Shown here: positions 53,402-62,421 of the stretch, piece by piece | How positions within the stretch are numbered: position 1 is the first letter of the stretch | How the letters are laid out: each line of letters starts with the position of its first letter | Assembly: GCF_000355805.1 (NCBI RefSeq) | Contig: NZ_CM001837.1 | Location: forward strand, 2,309,299-2,373,298 | DNA length: 64,000 bases | Source of the DNA: Dokdonia sp. PRO95 | GTDB lineage: Bacteria > Bacteroidota > Bacteroidia > Flavobacteriales > Flavobacteriaceae | Reading direction: 5' to 3' | Position numbers and translations under genes: made by a program | Notes under the pieces: generated by a model | What the model was told of the DNA's origin: nothing | What the model saw: only the letters and a program-made list of their open reading frames with translations | The model's database searches: none

Positions 53402-54202
53402 ATGAATGCACATGAAATAGACTACGAGATCTTTGGAGAAGAGATGCAATATGTAGAGGTAGAGTTAGATCCGCAAGAAGGTGTAATTGCCGAGGCAGGT
53501 AGCTTTATGATGATGGAAGAAGGAATACGCATGGAAACCATTTTTGGTGACGGCTCTGCAAAGGATACTGGTGTGATGGGTAAGATTTTTGGAGCAGGAA
53601 AGCGTTTACTTACAGGAGAAAGCTTATTCATGACAGCCTTTTACAATGATGTAGTTGGTAAGAAGAAAGTAAGTTTTGCATCACCTTATCCGGGTAAAAT
53701 AATACCAATAGACCTTGATAAAATAGGAGGGAAGTTTATTTGCCAGAAAGATGCATTTCTTTGTGCGGCAAAGGGTGTTTCTGTCGGTATAGAGTTTTCA
53801 CGTAAGTTAGGAAGAGGTCTTTTTGGTGGAGAGGGTTTTATCATGCAGCGTCTAGAAGGTGATGGTATTGCATTTGTACATGCTGGAGGAACTACGCTTA
53901 AAAAGGAGCTTGCTCCAGGAGAACGTTTAAAAGTAGATACTGGGTGTATTATCGGTTTTGATAGTACAGTAAACTATGATATAGAATTTGTAGGAGGTAT
54001 TAAGAATACCATTTTTGGTGGTGAGGGGCTCTTTTTTGCCACATTAAGTGGTCCTGGAACTGTGTATATACAGTCACTTCCTTTTAGTCGTCTTGCAAAT
54101 CGTGTGCTGGCTATGGCTCCAAAGACGGGAGGTAAACAAAGAGGTGAAGGCTCTATACTAGGTGGTTTAGGAGATTTGCTCGATGGTGATAGTCGATTCT
54201 AG
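53402..54202 (+). CDS. AIM24/TIGR00266 family protein
   Basis: A 266-residue soluble beta-rich protein. [40 protein letters not shown] and the C-terminal [20 protein letters not shown] match the AIM24 (TIGR00266) family, a trimeric cupin-like fold. It is conserved from bacteria to mitochondria (Aim24), where it supports cristae structure; the bacterial role is not clear. Single-gene unit. Confidence 0.92.
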   Translation: MNAHEIDYEIFGEEMQYVEVELDPQEGVIAEAGSFMMMEEGIRMETIFGDGSAKDTGVMGKIFGAGKRLLTGESLFMTAFYNDVVGKKKVSFASPYPGKIIPIDLDKIGGKFICQKDAFLCAAKGVSVGIEFSRKLGRGLFGGEGFIMQRLEGDGIAFVHAGGTTLKKELAPGERLKVDTGCIIGFDSTVNYDIEFVGGIKNTIFGGEGLFFATLSGPGTVYIQSLPFSRLANRVLAMAPKTGGKQRGEGSILGGLGDLLDGDSRF

Positions 54203-54379
54203 CGGGGCTTGCAACTTCCTATTTAACAAGTATTTAACTTAATTTTAAGAGAGCGAAATATACTCAAACACGTGTATTATCCCTTTTTATATCTTATATT
54301 TAGTGAGTTCAATATTATAAAATAACGCATATAGCATCAAACTACTTTTTATAATCTAACCCTATAAAACCCTTCGAAT

Positions 54380-54577
54380 ATGGCGAGAGCAATGTTTGAA
54401 TACACAAAAACTATTTTAGATAAGGTAAGTTTTGATAGCTCACTATTTTGTAAAGAATTAGAGAAAGCAATTAAACGACTATTACCTTATGAAATAGATG
54501 AACTTAGAATCTGGATCAATGCATTGATTAAAACCAATCCTGATCTCGGTCATTGTCTAATTTATTTAAAACCATAA
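54380..54577 (+). CDS. Small conserved helical protein
   Basis: A 65-residue protein (MARAMFEYTKTILDKVSFDS, then ELEKAIKRLLPYEIDELRIW). All helix, soluble; a pattern shared by short Bacteroidetes proteins of unknown function. Its own terminator follows directly. No operon partner. Confidence 0.7.
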   Translation: MARAMFEYTKTILDKVSFDSSLFCKELEKAIKRLLPYEIDELRIWINALIKTNPDLGHCLIYLKP

Positions 54578-54580
54578 AAA

Positions 54581-54605
54581 AAGCCCCATTATTGGGGCTT
54601 TTTTA
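54581..54605 (+). terminator. Terminator of the 65-residue protein gene
   Basis: AAGCCCCA/TGGGGCTT stem with a four-base loop and a T run of six, three bases after the stop codon. Confidence 0.88.
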
Positions 54606-54622
54606 CTATAAAATTATAAGTC

Positions 54623-55561
54623 TTATTTTGAAATAGGACTTATAATTTGAACGTTTTGAAAGGTAATAGCACCTTTTACTACGCCAGCAATGGTTGACCT
54701 TAGGGCTTCTATAATTTGTATTTTAAGTTCGCTCTTATGATAGATAATACTTATCTCCCTAGCTGGAGAAGGTTCTTTAAATGATTTAAAAAGCTCTTGC
54801 TCTTTTACAGGTATGTCAAGTGTGTGCAAGTAAGGTAAAAGCGTCATACCTAATCCTTCATTTGCTAGTTTAACGAGCGTTTCAAAACTTCCACTTTCTA
54901 ATGAGAATTTCTCATTATTCATATTTCTAGGTGTTGCACATAGATTTATTACACCATCTCTAAAACAGTGTCCGTCCTCAAGTACAAGCATGTCTTGCAT
55001 ATCTAGATCTGTGGTCTCTAAGATTTCCTTATTGTTGAGTCTATGATTTTGTGGTACATAGGCAACAAAGGGTTCGTAATAAAGAGGTCTCTCTTTAATC
55101 ATAGGGTTTTCAAGAGGAGTAGCAGCAATGGCTGCGTCTAGATGACCTTCCTCAAGCTTTTCCATGATTTGATCTGTGTTAAGCTCTTCAATCTTGAGTT
55201 TAACCTTTGGGTATTTTTTTATAAAATTAGTGAGAAACATAGGAAGTAGCGTAGGCATTACTGTAGGGATCACTCCCAGTTTAAACTCTCCTCCTATATA
55301 GCCCTTTTGTTGATCTACAATATCAGTAATACGATTTGCCTCGTTAACAATATTACGTGCTTGGTGTACAATTTTTGATCCTATTTCTGTAAGTTCTATG
55401 GGCTTCTTACTACGGTCAAAAATAAGGATGTCTAGTTCATCCTCAAGCTTTTGTATTTGCATACTTAGCGTGGGCTGAGTAACAAATGTCTTTTGCGCTG
55501 CTCTAGTAAAATTTTGGTGCTCTGCTACCGCAAGCACGTATTTGAGTTGAGTGATAGTCAT
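54623..55561 (-). CDS. oxyR: OxyR, hydrogen peroxide-sensing LysR-family regulator
   Basis: A 312-residue LysR-type regulator. N-terminal HTH (KYVLAVAEHQNFTRAAQKTF, TQPTLSMQIQKLE). The C-terminal sensing domain holds LEDGHCFRDGVINLC, with Cys at residues 199 and 208, the same numbers and spacing as the redox pair of E. coli OxyR. It therefore very probably activates peroxide-defence genes by disulfide formation. No catalase or Dps gene is adjacent. A TACTTTTG -7 box lies at 55585-55578 on the minus strand. Confidence 0.95.
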   Translation of the reverse strand: MTITQLKYVLAVAEHQNFTRAAQKTFVTQPTLSMQIQKLEDELDILIFDRSKKPIELTEIGSKIVHQARNIVNEANRITDIVDQQKGYIGGEFKLGVIPTVMPTLLPMFLTNFIKKYPKVKLKIEELNTDQIMEKLEEGHLDAAIAATPLENPMIKERPLYYEPFVAYVPQNHRLNNKEILETTDLDMQDMLVLEDGHCFRDGVINLCATPRNMNNEKFSLESGSFETLVKLANEGLGMTLLPYLHTLDIPVKEQELFKSFKEPSPAREISIIYHKSELKIQIIEALRSTIAGVVKGAITFQNVQIISPISK

Positions 55562-55642
55562 GTTGTAATTTATAACACAAAAGTAAGAAAATCATTGAGT
55601 GTACCTATGTACAACATCAATTTATAAGTTTTTTCTTATAGC

Positions 55643-55675
55643 AAAAAAAAGCCAACAGATTACTGCTGGCTTTGT
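55643..55675 (-). terminator. Terminator of the DUF2141 gene
   Basis: AAAGCCAACAG/CTGCTGGCTTT stem with one mismatch; an eight-base T run follows on the minus strand. Confidence 0.88.
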
Positions 55676-55693
55676 CATATGAAGAAACTAATA

Positions 55694-56110
55694 TTACATT
55701 TTAATTTCTAGTTGTACATCTTCTGTACCTACCGTAAATTTTGCATTGTTCCAGCTAGGAGGTCCAAAGCCTGTACCACTACCAGAAGTTGCATAATCTT
55801 CTTTAGGCATCCCGTTTGCTTCAAAATCCATACGGTTATTTCCATTTTGATCATGTAGCGTTATAATTCCGTAATCTCCAGGTTGTACATTTTCAAAAAC
55901 TAAGGTAACCTTATTGTTTTCTGGTGTTGCTGCTTGAGAAGCCAAAGGCGCTGCCTTCATAAAAGTTGCCTCGTTATATAGTGCTGCAGAGGCAGAACCG
56001 TCATTATTAGTTAAGTTAGGAATGGTTACCGTGATGGTAACTCCTTTTGTTTCTTGTCCAAAAGAAATTGTTGAAACAGCTGCGAGTAATAAAAAGATAA
56101 TTGTTCTCAT
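55694..56110 (-). CDS. DUF2141 family secreted protein
   Basis: A 138-residue protein with signal peptide MRTIIFLLLAAVSTISFGQ. The DUF2141 beta-sandwich follows, with VTITVTIPNLTNNDGSASAA, VQPGDYGIITLHDQNGNNRM and the FGPPSWNNAKF ending typical of the family. The start at 56110 is chosen because the extra 29 residues of the longer frame lack signal character and overlap palindrome copy 16. Function unknown. Confidence 0.9.
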   Translation of the reverse strand: MRTIIFLLLAAVSTISFGQETKGVTITVTIPNLTNNDGSASAALYNEATFMKAAPLASQAATPENNKVTLVFENVQPGDYGIITLHDQNGNNRMDFEANGMPKEDYATSGSGTGFGPPSWNNAKFTVGTEDVQLEIKM

Positions 56111-56164
56111 AATTGGTAGTATTAGATAGTTATTGTTTTTTGTTGATGATGTAAATGTATCATC

Positions 56165-56179
56165 ACGCTTTCGCGAAAA
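56165..56179. repeat. TTTCGCGAAA palindrome copy 16 (left arm form)
   Basis: ACGCTTTCGCGAAAA, 55 bases upstream of the DUF2141 start codon. Confidence 0.85.
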
Positions 56180-56258
56180 CAATCTTCCATTACCCAACTG
56201 TAAAAATCAATGACCGAACTGTAAAAATTTGGAATCTAAATCCGTTTGCAGCTATTTA

Positions 56259-57227
56259 TCAGTATACTAGTCCAATATTTTTTCTAACGTTATCTAGCAT
56301 TTTAATAAGATCTGTACTCTTGCGGAAAGTCATAATATCACTCTCTATTTTATTACTTTCCAGCATTTTCTGGCAGTGCAGTATCTCATAATGATACCCA
56401 TTTACACCTTTTGGAATTGGGAAATCATATGTTTTTGAAGTACCATTGGTAATGATCGTCACATTGGTTGGCTCATGAAAACGGCTGTTTATCTGTATTT
56501 CGCCATGTTCTAAAGTAATGTTACAAGTAGTGTCTGTTTTCTCATCAATAGCCGAAAATAACTCTGCTTCTAATTGATTAGGATATTCTAATTGCATGGA
56601 GCAATGATGATCTACACCTGTGGGACCTATTAAAGCCTGAGCACTTATATTTTCAGTATATCCTAAAAGTGTTAGTGCGGTAAACACTGGGTAAATGCCT
56701 ACATCTAGTAAACTACCGCCACCAAGTGATTTATTATACAGTCGGGCATTTACATCATAAATTGCATCAAAACCAAAATCGGCAGTAAGGTTTGTAATCT
56801 TTCCTAAATCTCCATTTTTAACCGTATCAAGTACAAATTGATAATGAGGTAAGAAGTTTGTCCACAGGGCTTCCATTAAAAAGATTTGTTGCGCTTTCGC
56901 GAAAGCAATCATTTCCTCAACTTCTTCAAGATTCATGGCAAAAGCTTTCTCGCAAAGCACTGCTTTCTTATGCTTGAGACATAAAAACGTTTGCTCTTTG
57001 TGAAACATGTGAGGTGTAGCAATGTAAACGATATCTACTTTAGGATCTAGAAGCATTTCTTCATAGCTACCATATGCGATAGTCGCGTTATGAGTATCCT
57101 TAAAAGCCGTTGCATTGTCAAGATTTCTACTTGCTACAGCATAAAGATGTGCACCTTGAGTAAGTTGTACATCGTTCGCAAATTTGTCAGCTATTTTTCC
57201 ACAGCCTAGTATTGCCCAGTTGGTCAT
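56259..57227 (-). CDS. Gfo/Idh/MocA-family oxidoreductase
   Basis: A 322-residue NAD(P)-dependent sugar-type dehydrogenase. Rossmann motif WAILGCGKIADKFANDV at the N-terminus; DIVYIATPHMFHKEQTFLCL and the lysine in HKKAVLCEKAFAMN (EKP-like motif) are typical. C-terminal domain with GGGSLLDVGIYPVFTALTLL. The substrate is probably a sugar or polyol but cannot be fixed. Palindrome copy 17 encodes AFAKAQ in the helix after the EKAFA motif. Confidence 0.93.
   Translation of the reverse strand: MTNWAILGCGKIADKFANDVQLTQGAHLYAVASRNLDNATAFKDTHNATIAYGSYEEMLLDPKVDIVYIATPHMFHKEQTFLCLKHKKAVLCEKAFAMNLEEVEEMIAFAKAQQIFLMEALWTNFLPHYQFVLDTVKNGDLGKITNLTADFGFDAIYDVNARLYNKSLGGGSLLDVGIYPVFTALTLLGYTENISAQALIGPTGVDHHCSMQLEYPNQLEAELFSAIDEKTDTTCNITLEHGEIQINSRFHEPTNVTIITNGTSKTYDFPIPKGVNGYHYEILHCQKMLESNKIESDIMTFRKSTDLIKMLDNVRKNIGLVY
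56891..56907. repeat. TTTCGCGAAA palindrome copy 17, inside the Gfo/Idh gene
   Basis: GCGCTTTCGCGAAAGCA is read on the minus strand as Ala-Phe-Ala-Lys-Ala within a helix. Confidence 0.9.
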
Positions 57228-57241
57228 CGTTGTTTGTGATT

Positions 57242-57955
57242 TTAATCATTATTCATACACACCTGTCTGAATATCATTCTTGATTCTTGATTACCTAATT
57301 TAATAGATCTAGCAAAATTTAAACAAGAATTAATAGTATCTCTTTTACCAAGATATGCTTTACCTAAGAGTCGAGTTGCATCTTCCTTGTAATCCTTCAG
57401 TTTTACTACCCTTGCCAAATCGTCAATAACAGAATCATAATTTTGTAGTTGGATATTTGACAGAGATTTGTAATATAGAATCGCTAAATCATCAATATTA
57501 TATGAAGCATCATTATCATATAATCTAGGATGCCAATTTGTATTAATTACAATTCCGTTGCCATCATTGTCTATATGAGCTTTTCTAGCACCAATAGTTT
57601 TAAGTGATTCATTAAAGTAGTTTACTGCTATTTGATGTTCACCAAAGGTTTGAAAATTTAATGCTATATAAAAATATGCTGCTGTATTATCAGGATCAAA
57701 ACCTAATACTAATTTGTAATCCTCTGTCGCTCCTATAGAATCGTTTAATAAAGTTTTATAATGTGCTCTGTTGAACAGTGCTGGTCTAAAGTTAGGTTTC
57801 TGATTTATTGCTTTATCTAAACTTTTTATTGCATTTCTAAAATCATCTTTTTCAGCGTATTGAAATGATTCTTCATAATAAGCTTCAGGAGGTAAAAAGT
57901 TACAGCAAACAAGAAAAAAATAAAGCATTACTGATAATAAAGTCTCTTTAATCAT
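57242..57955 (-). CDS. TPR-repeat lipoprotein-like protein
   Basis: A 237-residue protein with a hydrophobic start MIKETLLSVMLYFFLVCCNF, possibly a lipoprotein signal (LVCC). TPR units follow: AEKDDFRNAIKSLDKAINQK, then NDSIGATEDYKLVLGFDPDN and FGEHQIAVNYFNESLKTIGA. A DGNG insert breaks the repeat near residue 130. Probably a periplasmic scaffold. It lies 14 bases upstream of the Gfo/Idh gene on the same strand. Confidence 0.8.
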   Translation of the reverse strand: MIKETLLSVMLYFFLVCCNFLPPEAYYEESFQYAEKDDFRNAIKSLDKAINQKPNFRPALFNRAHYKTLLNDSIGATEDYKLVLGFDPDNTAAYFYIALNFQTFGEHQIAVNYFNESLKTIGARKAHIDNDGNGIVINTNWHPRLYDNDASYNIDDLAILYYKSLSNIQLQNYDSVIDDLARVVKLKDYKEDATRLLGKAYLGKRDTINSCLNFARSIKLGNQESRMIFRQVCMNND

Positions 57956-57966
57956 AATTAATCACA

Positions 57967-57980
57967 TTTTCGCGAAAGCA
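57967..57980. repeat. TTTCGCGAAA palindrome copy 18 (right arm form)
   Basis: TTTTCGCGAAAGCA preceded by ATCACA, in the 38-base gap between the TPR and symporter genes. Confidence 0.85.
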
Positions 57981-57993
57981 TAATTACACATTG

Positions 57994-59703
57994 CTACTCA
58001 TCTTGAGAACCTCCAAAGCTTACTTGTAGTAGCATTGCTAGTCCCATTACGAGGGCGCATCCTACAACGTTGAGCCATAAATACGGGAATTCTATAATCT
58101 CAAAATGTATGAGTCCGTAAACGATAATAATAATTACTTGCGTGATGAGTGCTGCTATGAAAACGGCATTACTTTTTACAAATTTGATAAAGAATGCAAG
58201 TAAGAATATCCCAAGAATATTACCGTAAAAGATAGAACCTATAATATTTACTAGCTGGATTAAGTTTTCAAATAGACTTGCCGTACAAGCCACGATAATT
58301 GCGAGCACGCCCCACATGAGTGTAAAGCCTTTTGTGCTGCGCACGTAATGTCTGTCTGTCATAGTTCCCTTATAATTACGCTTGTAAAGATCTACAGCGG
58401 TGGTGGCTCCTAGTGCATTAAGTTCTGACGCGGTAGATGACATTGCAGCGCTGAGTATTACAGCAAGTAGTAAGCCTATTAGTCCGTTAGGAAGGTTGTT
58501 GAGTATAAAGTGTATAAAGACGTAATCCTTGTCGTTATTTTCTACCTCTGGAGCGGCTTTTGCTATGAGCACTTTACCTACAGATCTTATTTCTTTATCA
58601 ATACCTTCGTATTTATCTATTAAGGATTTTTGAGTGCCGTCTTCTTCATAAATATCTAGAGTAGGATCCTGAGCATAATTAAAGGCAGCTTCTTTTTGAT
58701 TGTTTTGGTTTTGTGCAAGTTGTTGTTCTAGGGATTCAAATTCGCTTGCATAGATTGATGTTTTTACGGCTTCGGTCGCGGCAGGGTTAAAATGTAGCGG
58801 CGCACTATTAAACTGATAAAAAACAAAAACCATAACTCCTACTAGGAGAATAAAGAACTGCATTGGGATTTTTAAGGCTCCGTTAAAGAGAAGACCCATT
58901 TGCATTTCCTTTACATTCTTCCCAGAAAGGTAGCGTTGCACCTGACTCTGATCTGTACCAAAATAGGAGAGCATTAAAAAAGTACCCCCTAATAAGCCAG
59001 TCCACACCGTGTATCTATTGCTTAAATCAAAAGAGAAGTCTAATAGATTCATTTTTTCTCCAGCACCTGCGATGCTTAAGGCATCTGTAAAACTGATGTC
59101 CTCCGGAAGTTTATCAAGAATGAGATAAAAGGCAATTGCCATACCGGCGAAAATCACTGCCATTTGCTGCTTCTGAGTAATGCTAACTGCTTTCGTACCA
59201 CCAGAAACGGTATAGATAATCACTACAATCCCTATGATAATATTGAGCATAGTGAGATCCCAACCCAATACCGCCGAAAGGATAATTGCTGGAGCATAAA
59301 TAGTAATCCCTGCAGCGAGACTACGCTGTATTAAAAATAAAATAGCTGCGAGTGATCTCGTTTTTAAATCAAAACGACTTTCTAGATATTCATAGGCTGT
59401 AAAAACCTTTAGCCTGTGATAGATAGGGATAAAAACCAAACAAATCACAATCATAGCAATAGGAAGCCCAAAATAAAACTGGACAAACCCCATACCGTCA
59501 TAAAATCCCTGACCTGTGGTAGATAAAAAAGTGATGGCACTTGCTTGTGTAGCCATTACAGAAAGGCCTACCGTCCACCATTTTGAGGTATTACCACCTC
59601 TTATATATTCTTCTGCGTTCTTACTTCCTTGTGTTTTATAGGTGCCGTAAACAACTATAAAAATGAGCGTGAATGCTAGTACTGCCCAGTCTATTATTTC
59701 CAT
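57994..59703 (-). CDS. Sodium:solute symporter (SSS family)
   Basis: A 569-residue inner-membrane transporter with about 13 or 14 helices. EEYIRGGNTSKWWTVGLSVM, ATQASAITFLSTTGQGFYDG and YEYLESRFDLKTRSLAAILF are family hallmarks, and TDQSQVQRYLSGKNVKEMQM is the conserved loop. A soluble acidic insert of about 85 residues lies in the middle (about 320-400). It is the last gene of an operon with PIG-L and a 35-residue peptide, so the substrate may be a sugar or amino-sugar product. Confidence 0.93.
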   Translation of the reverse strand: MEIIDWAVLAFTLIFIVVYGTYKTQGSKNAEEYIRGGNTSKWWTVGLSVMATQASAITFLSTTGQGFYDGMGFVQFYFGLPIAMIVICLVFIPIYHRLKVFTAYEYLESRFDLKTRSLAAILFLIQRSLAAGITIYAPAIILSAVLGWDLTMLNIIIGIVVIIYTVSGGTKAVSITQKQQMAVIFAGMAIAFYLILDKLPEDISFTDALSIAGAGEKMNLLDFSFDLSNRYTVWTGLLGGTFLMLSYFGTDQSQVQRYLSGKNVKEMQMGLLFNGALKIPMQFFILLVGVMVFVFYQFNSAPLHFNPAATEAVKTSIYASEFESLEQQLAQNQNNQKEAAFNYAQDPTLDIYEEDGTQKSLIDKYEGIDKEIRSVGKVLIAKAAPEVENNDKDYVFIHFILNNLPNGLIGLLLAVILSAAMSSTASELNALGATTAVDLYKRNYKGTMTDRHYVRSTKGFTLMWGVLAIIVACTASLFENLIQLVNIIGSIFYGNILGIFLLAFFIKFVKSNAVFIAALITQVIIIIVYGLIHFEIIEFPYLWLNVVGCALVMGLAMLLQVSFGGSQDE

Positions 59704-59704
59704 A

Positions 59705-59812
59705 TTAAGAGAATGAGGTCATTAATAGATAAAACACGATAACGTAAGCTAGATTAACCAGCAGTACTATGGTGTACTTCTTTTTCCATGGGTATTTGGA
59801 TACATTTTTCAT
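59705..59812 (-). CDS. 35-residue single-helix membrane peptide
   Basis: MKNVSKYPWKKKYTIVLLVN is followed by LAYVIVFYLLMTSFS: a basic N-terminus and one membrane helix. Its ATG overlaps the TGA of the PIG-L gene (ATGA), and its TAA lies one base before the ATG of the symporter. Such tight coupling on both sides supports a real gene. It may be a small subunit or assembly factor of the symporter, as DUF4212-type partners are for other SSS proteins. No known family recognised. Confidence 0.75.
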   Translation of the reverse strand: MKNVSKYPWKKKYTIVLLVNLAYVIVFYLLMTSFS

Positions 59813-62343
59813 TGCTTTATCTCGCTCTTTTCTTGCTTTCCTATACTCAGCATATTTGCAAATAATTTATAAGCTCCAGACACTCCTGCCGGTAGTTCTC
59901 TAAAAAAGCTCAAGCCTGTATAAATGTAGTGACCTTCACCATATGGAGCGACTAGTAAACTACCATCCTTTGCCGTTTCTCCTTTATCATTCATAGAGAG
60001 AATAGGAGTATAGGCTTCATCCCACTTGTTTGGAAAATAAAGGCCACGTTCTTGCGTCCAGCCTTCAAAATCCTTTTGAGTAAGCTTATTTGGGAAATTC
60101 ATGATAGGATGATTTTCGGCAAGGATTCTCACTTCGCTATTCTCATCCGTCACACGGTCTCTACTGAGCTGCATCTCATAAGGAGCACCTATTTTTGTGT
60201 TGCCCCAGCGACCAGACGTATTGTATTGTGCGATAAGCGTTCCACCAGCTTTGACATAATCGAGTAAAAGTGGCTGCTTTGCTTGCATCTCGTCTACTAC
60301 ATTATAAGCTCTTATGCCTACAACCACTGCATCAAATTGCGCAAGTAGTTCTGGTGTGATAGTGCTAGGTTCTATAATAGCTACTTGGTAGCCTATTTGT
60401 GTGAGATTATCTGGCACTGCATCTCCAGCACCTTGAATGTACCCTATATAATCTCCTTTACGCTCGATATCAAGACGTACAATTTTTGCTTTGTTAGGTA
60501 AAAAGAGCGACTGCAACGGGATGTGTGCATAATCTATTGTTACAAGCTCCTTGGTGTACGATTTATTTCCGGCGGTGACTACGGGAGTGAGATCTCCTTC
60601 ACTATCAGTGCTAGGAGGTGTCACAGAGAACATAACTTGTTGTTCTGTGCCTTTCAATGCGATGGCTACGTTTGCACTTTTTGGTGTGATGGTCCATCCA
60701 CTAGGAGCAGTGAGAGATACGGTTCCGCTAAAATTATCTTGATGGGCTGTTACCGTTACGGGAATGTTTTTTGATTCCGCTTTCGCGAAAATAATAACCT
60801 TCGAGTCTAGCTTTGATGAAACTGCTGGCACGATTTCAAAAGGCTCATACACTTCGCCCTTCACGCGATCATTGTATTTATAGATAATTGATTTTTCTAT
60901 TGTGATAGGTACGCCAGCAATCGTGAGGTCAAACTTCACTGTGTTTTGTTGTGGAGTTTCTGGTTTACCTATCATAGTGCGATCATCTACTCGGTACATT
61001 CCTAATGTTCCTTCTTCACGTAACCAGTATGCAGAAGTATCTTTAAAAGAATTATCTATGGAAACTGTTGCTTCTGTAGAAAGTGGTGTATTGTTAGCTA
61101 GCGGTGTGTTGCTAGCTAGTTGTTGATTACTTGATGTAACAACTGCGCTGTTGAGGACTACGGACTGCATGCTTCTGTTTATCGCTTCAAGTTTTAATGT
61201 TACTTCGCTTCCTAGAGTTGCATAACCAGTATTTGCAGCTGCTTCTAGATAAATACCTGCGCAGGCAGTGATAATATCTTGCAGTTCTTTAGATTTAATA
61301 GCTTTCCAGTGAGCATCCTCTAATTGTTGTATAAGTGCATATGCTTTAGCTAGCTCAGGAATACTCTTTTCTGGAGCAGTAAAGTCATAGCCTTTCACAA
61401 CTTGATCTAATAATGTTTTAATGGCTTGACCTCCTTTTACACGTGTCCAAGTTGTATTGATTCCTTGAAAAACGTCGTTATTAGTTGGCATCTCACCACG
61501 TAATAATTCAAAATAGGTGTCTTCTGTACCACGGCTTCCCGTATTTCCAAAACCTTGAGACTTGTGCTGACTTCTACTAAGTGAAGAGATTTCTGTATTA
61601 GAAAGTCCTAGGCTAGGGTAGTAGGTACCTACATCTACTTTTACCAGATTAGATTTATCTGCTGCTTCAAATTTTTCTCTACTTCCATAGAACCACCAAG
61701 AGGTATTAAAAAACTGTCTGCTAGGTTTCCAAGTGTCTGTATATTGTAACTGATCTTTATATTTTGAATTGTCACCGGCAAGGTCAAAAGCTTCAACAGA
61801 TAGCATTGCGCTTGATGTATGATGCCCGTGTGTACTTCCTGGTGTTCTGTGATTAAAACGGTTAATAATCACGTCTGGTTTAAAAGTTCGTATTGCCCAG
61901 ACTACGTCACCTAGAACTTCTTCCTTATTCCATATAGCCAGCGTCTCATCGGGATGTTTTGAGTATCCAAAGTCATTTGCTCGTGTAAATCGCTGCTCTC
62001 CACCATCTGTAGCTCGTGCAGCAAGTAGTTCGTTAGTACGTATCACGCCAAGCAGTTCGCGTAATTCTGGACCTATAATATTTTGACCACCATCACCTCT
62101 AGTCAATGATAAATAGGCAGTTCTAGCTTTGACTGTGTTTGCAAAATAAGAGATAGCGGTAGTATTCTCATCATCAGGGTGAGCAGCGACGTATAGTACG
62201 GAGCCTAGAAAGTTGAGTTTTTGAAGGTCTTGGTATATCTCGCTAGCCGTTGGTTTAACAGGTTGGACTGTAATGCCTTGAGCAGATATTTTCGCGAAAG
62301 CGAAGACAAATAAAAGGGCTAAAATCACATAGGATTTACGCAT
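59809..62343 (-). CDS. PIG-L family deacetylase, large secreted form
   Basis: An 844-residue protein with signal peptide MRKSYVILALLFVFAFAKIS. The catalytic PIG-L/LmbE domain (about residues 35-290) has VLYVAAHPDDENTTAISYFA with the metal-binding AHPDDE, and NRFNHRTPGSTHGHHTSSAM with the later His ligands. A beta-rich middle and a C-terminal glutamine-amidotransferase-like domain (ALL-type, QFDAVVVGIRAYNVVDEMQA, GGTLIAQYNTSGRWG) follow. It probably removes acetyl from an amino sugar. The start at 62343 is chosen for the signal peptide, which is itself partly encoded by palindrome copy 20. Confidence 0.92.
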   Translation of the reverse strand: MRKSYVILALLFVFAFAKISAQGITVQPVKPTASEIYQDLQKLNFLGSVLYVAAHPDDENTTAISYFANTVKARTAYLSLTRGDGGQNIIGPELRELLGVIRTNELLAARATDGGEQRFTRANDFGYSKHPDETLAIWNKEEVLGDVVWAIRTFKPDVIINRFNHRTPGSTHGHHTSSAMLSVEAFDLAGDNSKYKDQLQYTDTWKPSRQFFNTSWWFYGSREKFEAADKSNLVKVDVGTYYPSLGLSNTEISSLSRSQHKSQGFGNTGSRGTEDTYFELLRGEMPTNNDVFQGINTTWTRVKGGQAIKTLLDQVVKGYDFTAPEKSIPELAKAYALIQQLEDAHWKAIKSKELQDIITACAGIYLEAAANTGYATLGSEVTLKLEAINRSMQSVVLNSAVVTSSNQQLASNTPLANNTPLSTEATVSIDNSFKDTSAYWLREEGTLGMYRVDDRTMIGKPETPQQNTVKFDLTIAGVPITIEKSIIYKYNDRVKGEVYEPFEIVPAVSSKLDSKVIIFAKAESKNIPVTVTAHQDNFSGTVSLTAPSGWTITPKSANVAIALKGTEQQVMFSVTPPSTDSEGDLTPVVTAGNKSYTKELVTIDYAHIPLQSLFLPNKAKIVRLDIERKGDYIGYIQGAGDAVPDNLTQIGYQVAIIEPSTITPELLAQFDAVVVGIRAYNVVDEMQAKQPLLLDYVKAGGTLIAQYNTSGRWGNTKIGAPYEMQLSRDRVTDENSEVRILAENHPIMNFPNKLTQKDFEGWTQERGLYFPNKWDEAYTPILSMNDKGETAKDGSLLVAPYGEGHYIYTGLSFFRELPAGVSGAYKLFANMLSIGKQEKSEIKQ
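60777..60791. repeat. TTTCGCGAAA palindrome copy 19, inside the PIG-L gene
   Basis: CCGCTTTCGCGAAAA is read on the minus strand as Phe-Ala-Lys-Ala-Glu in the beta-rich middle of the protein. Confidence 0.85.
62288..62303. repeat. TTTCGCGAAA palindrome copy 20, in the PIG-L signal peptide
   Basis: ATTTTCGCGAAAGCGA is read on the minus strand as Ala-Phe-Ala-Lys-Ile near the end of the signal peptide. Confidence 0.85.
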
Positions 62344-62421
62344 AATAATGAGGAGTTTGATACTTCTCAAATATACCGAATATGAAAGCTAGCCTAAGTT
62401 CTTTAAGGTTTCTTTAACAAT

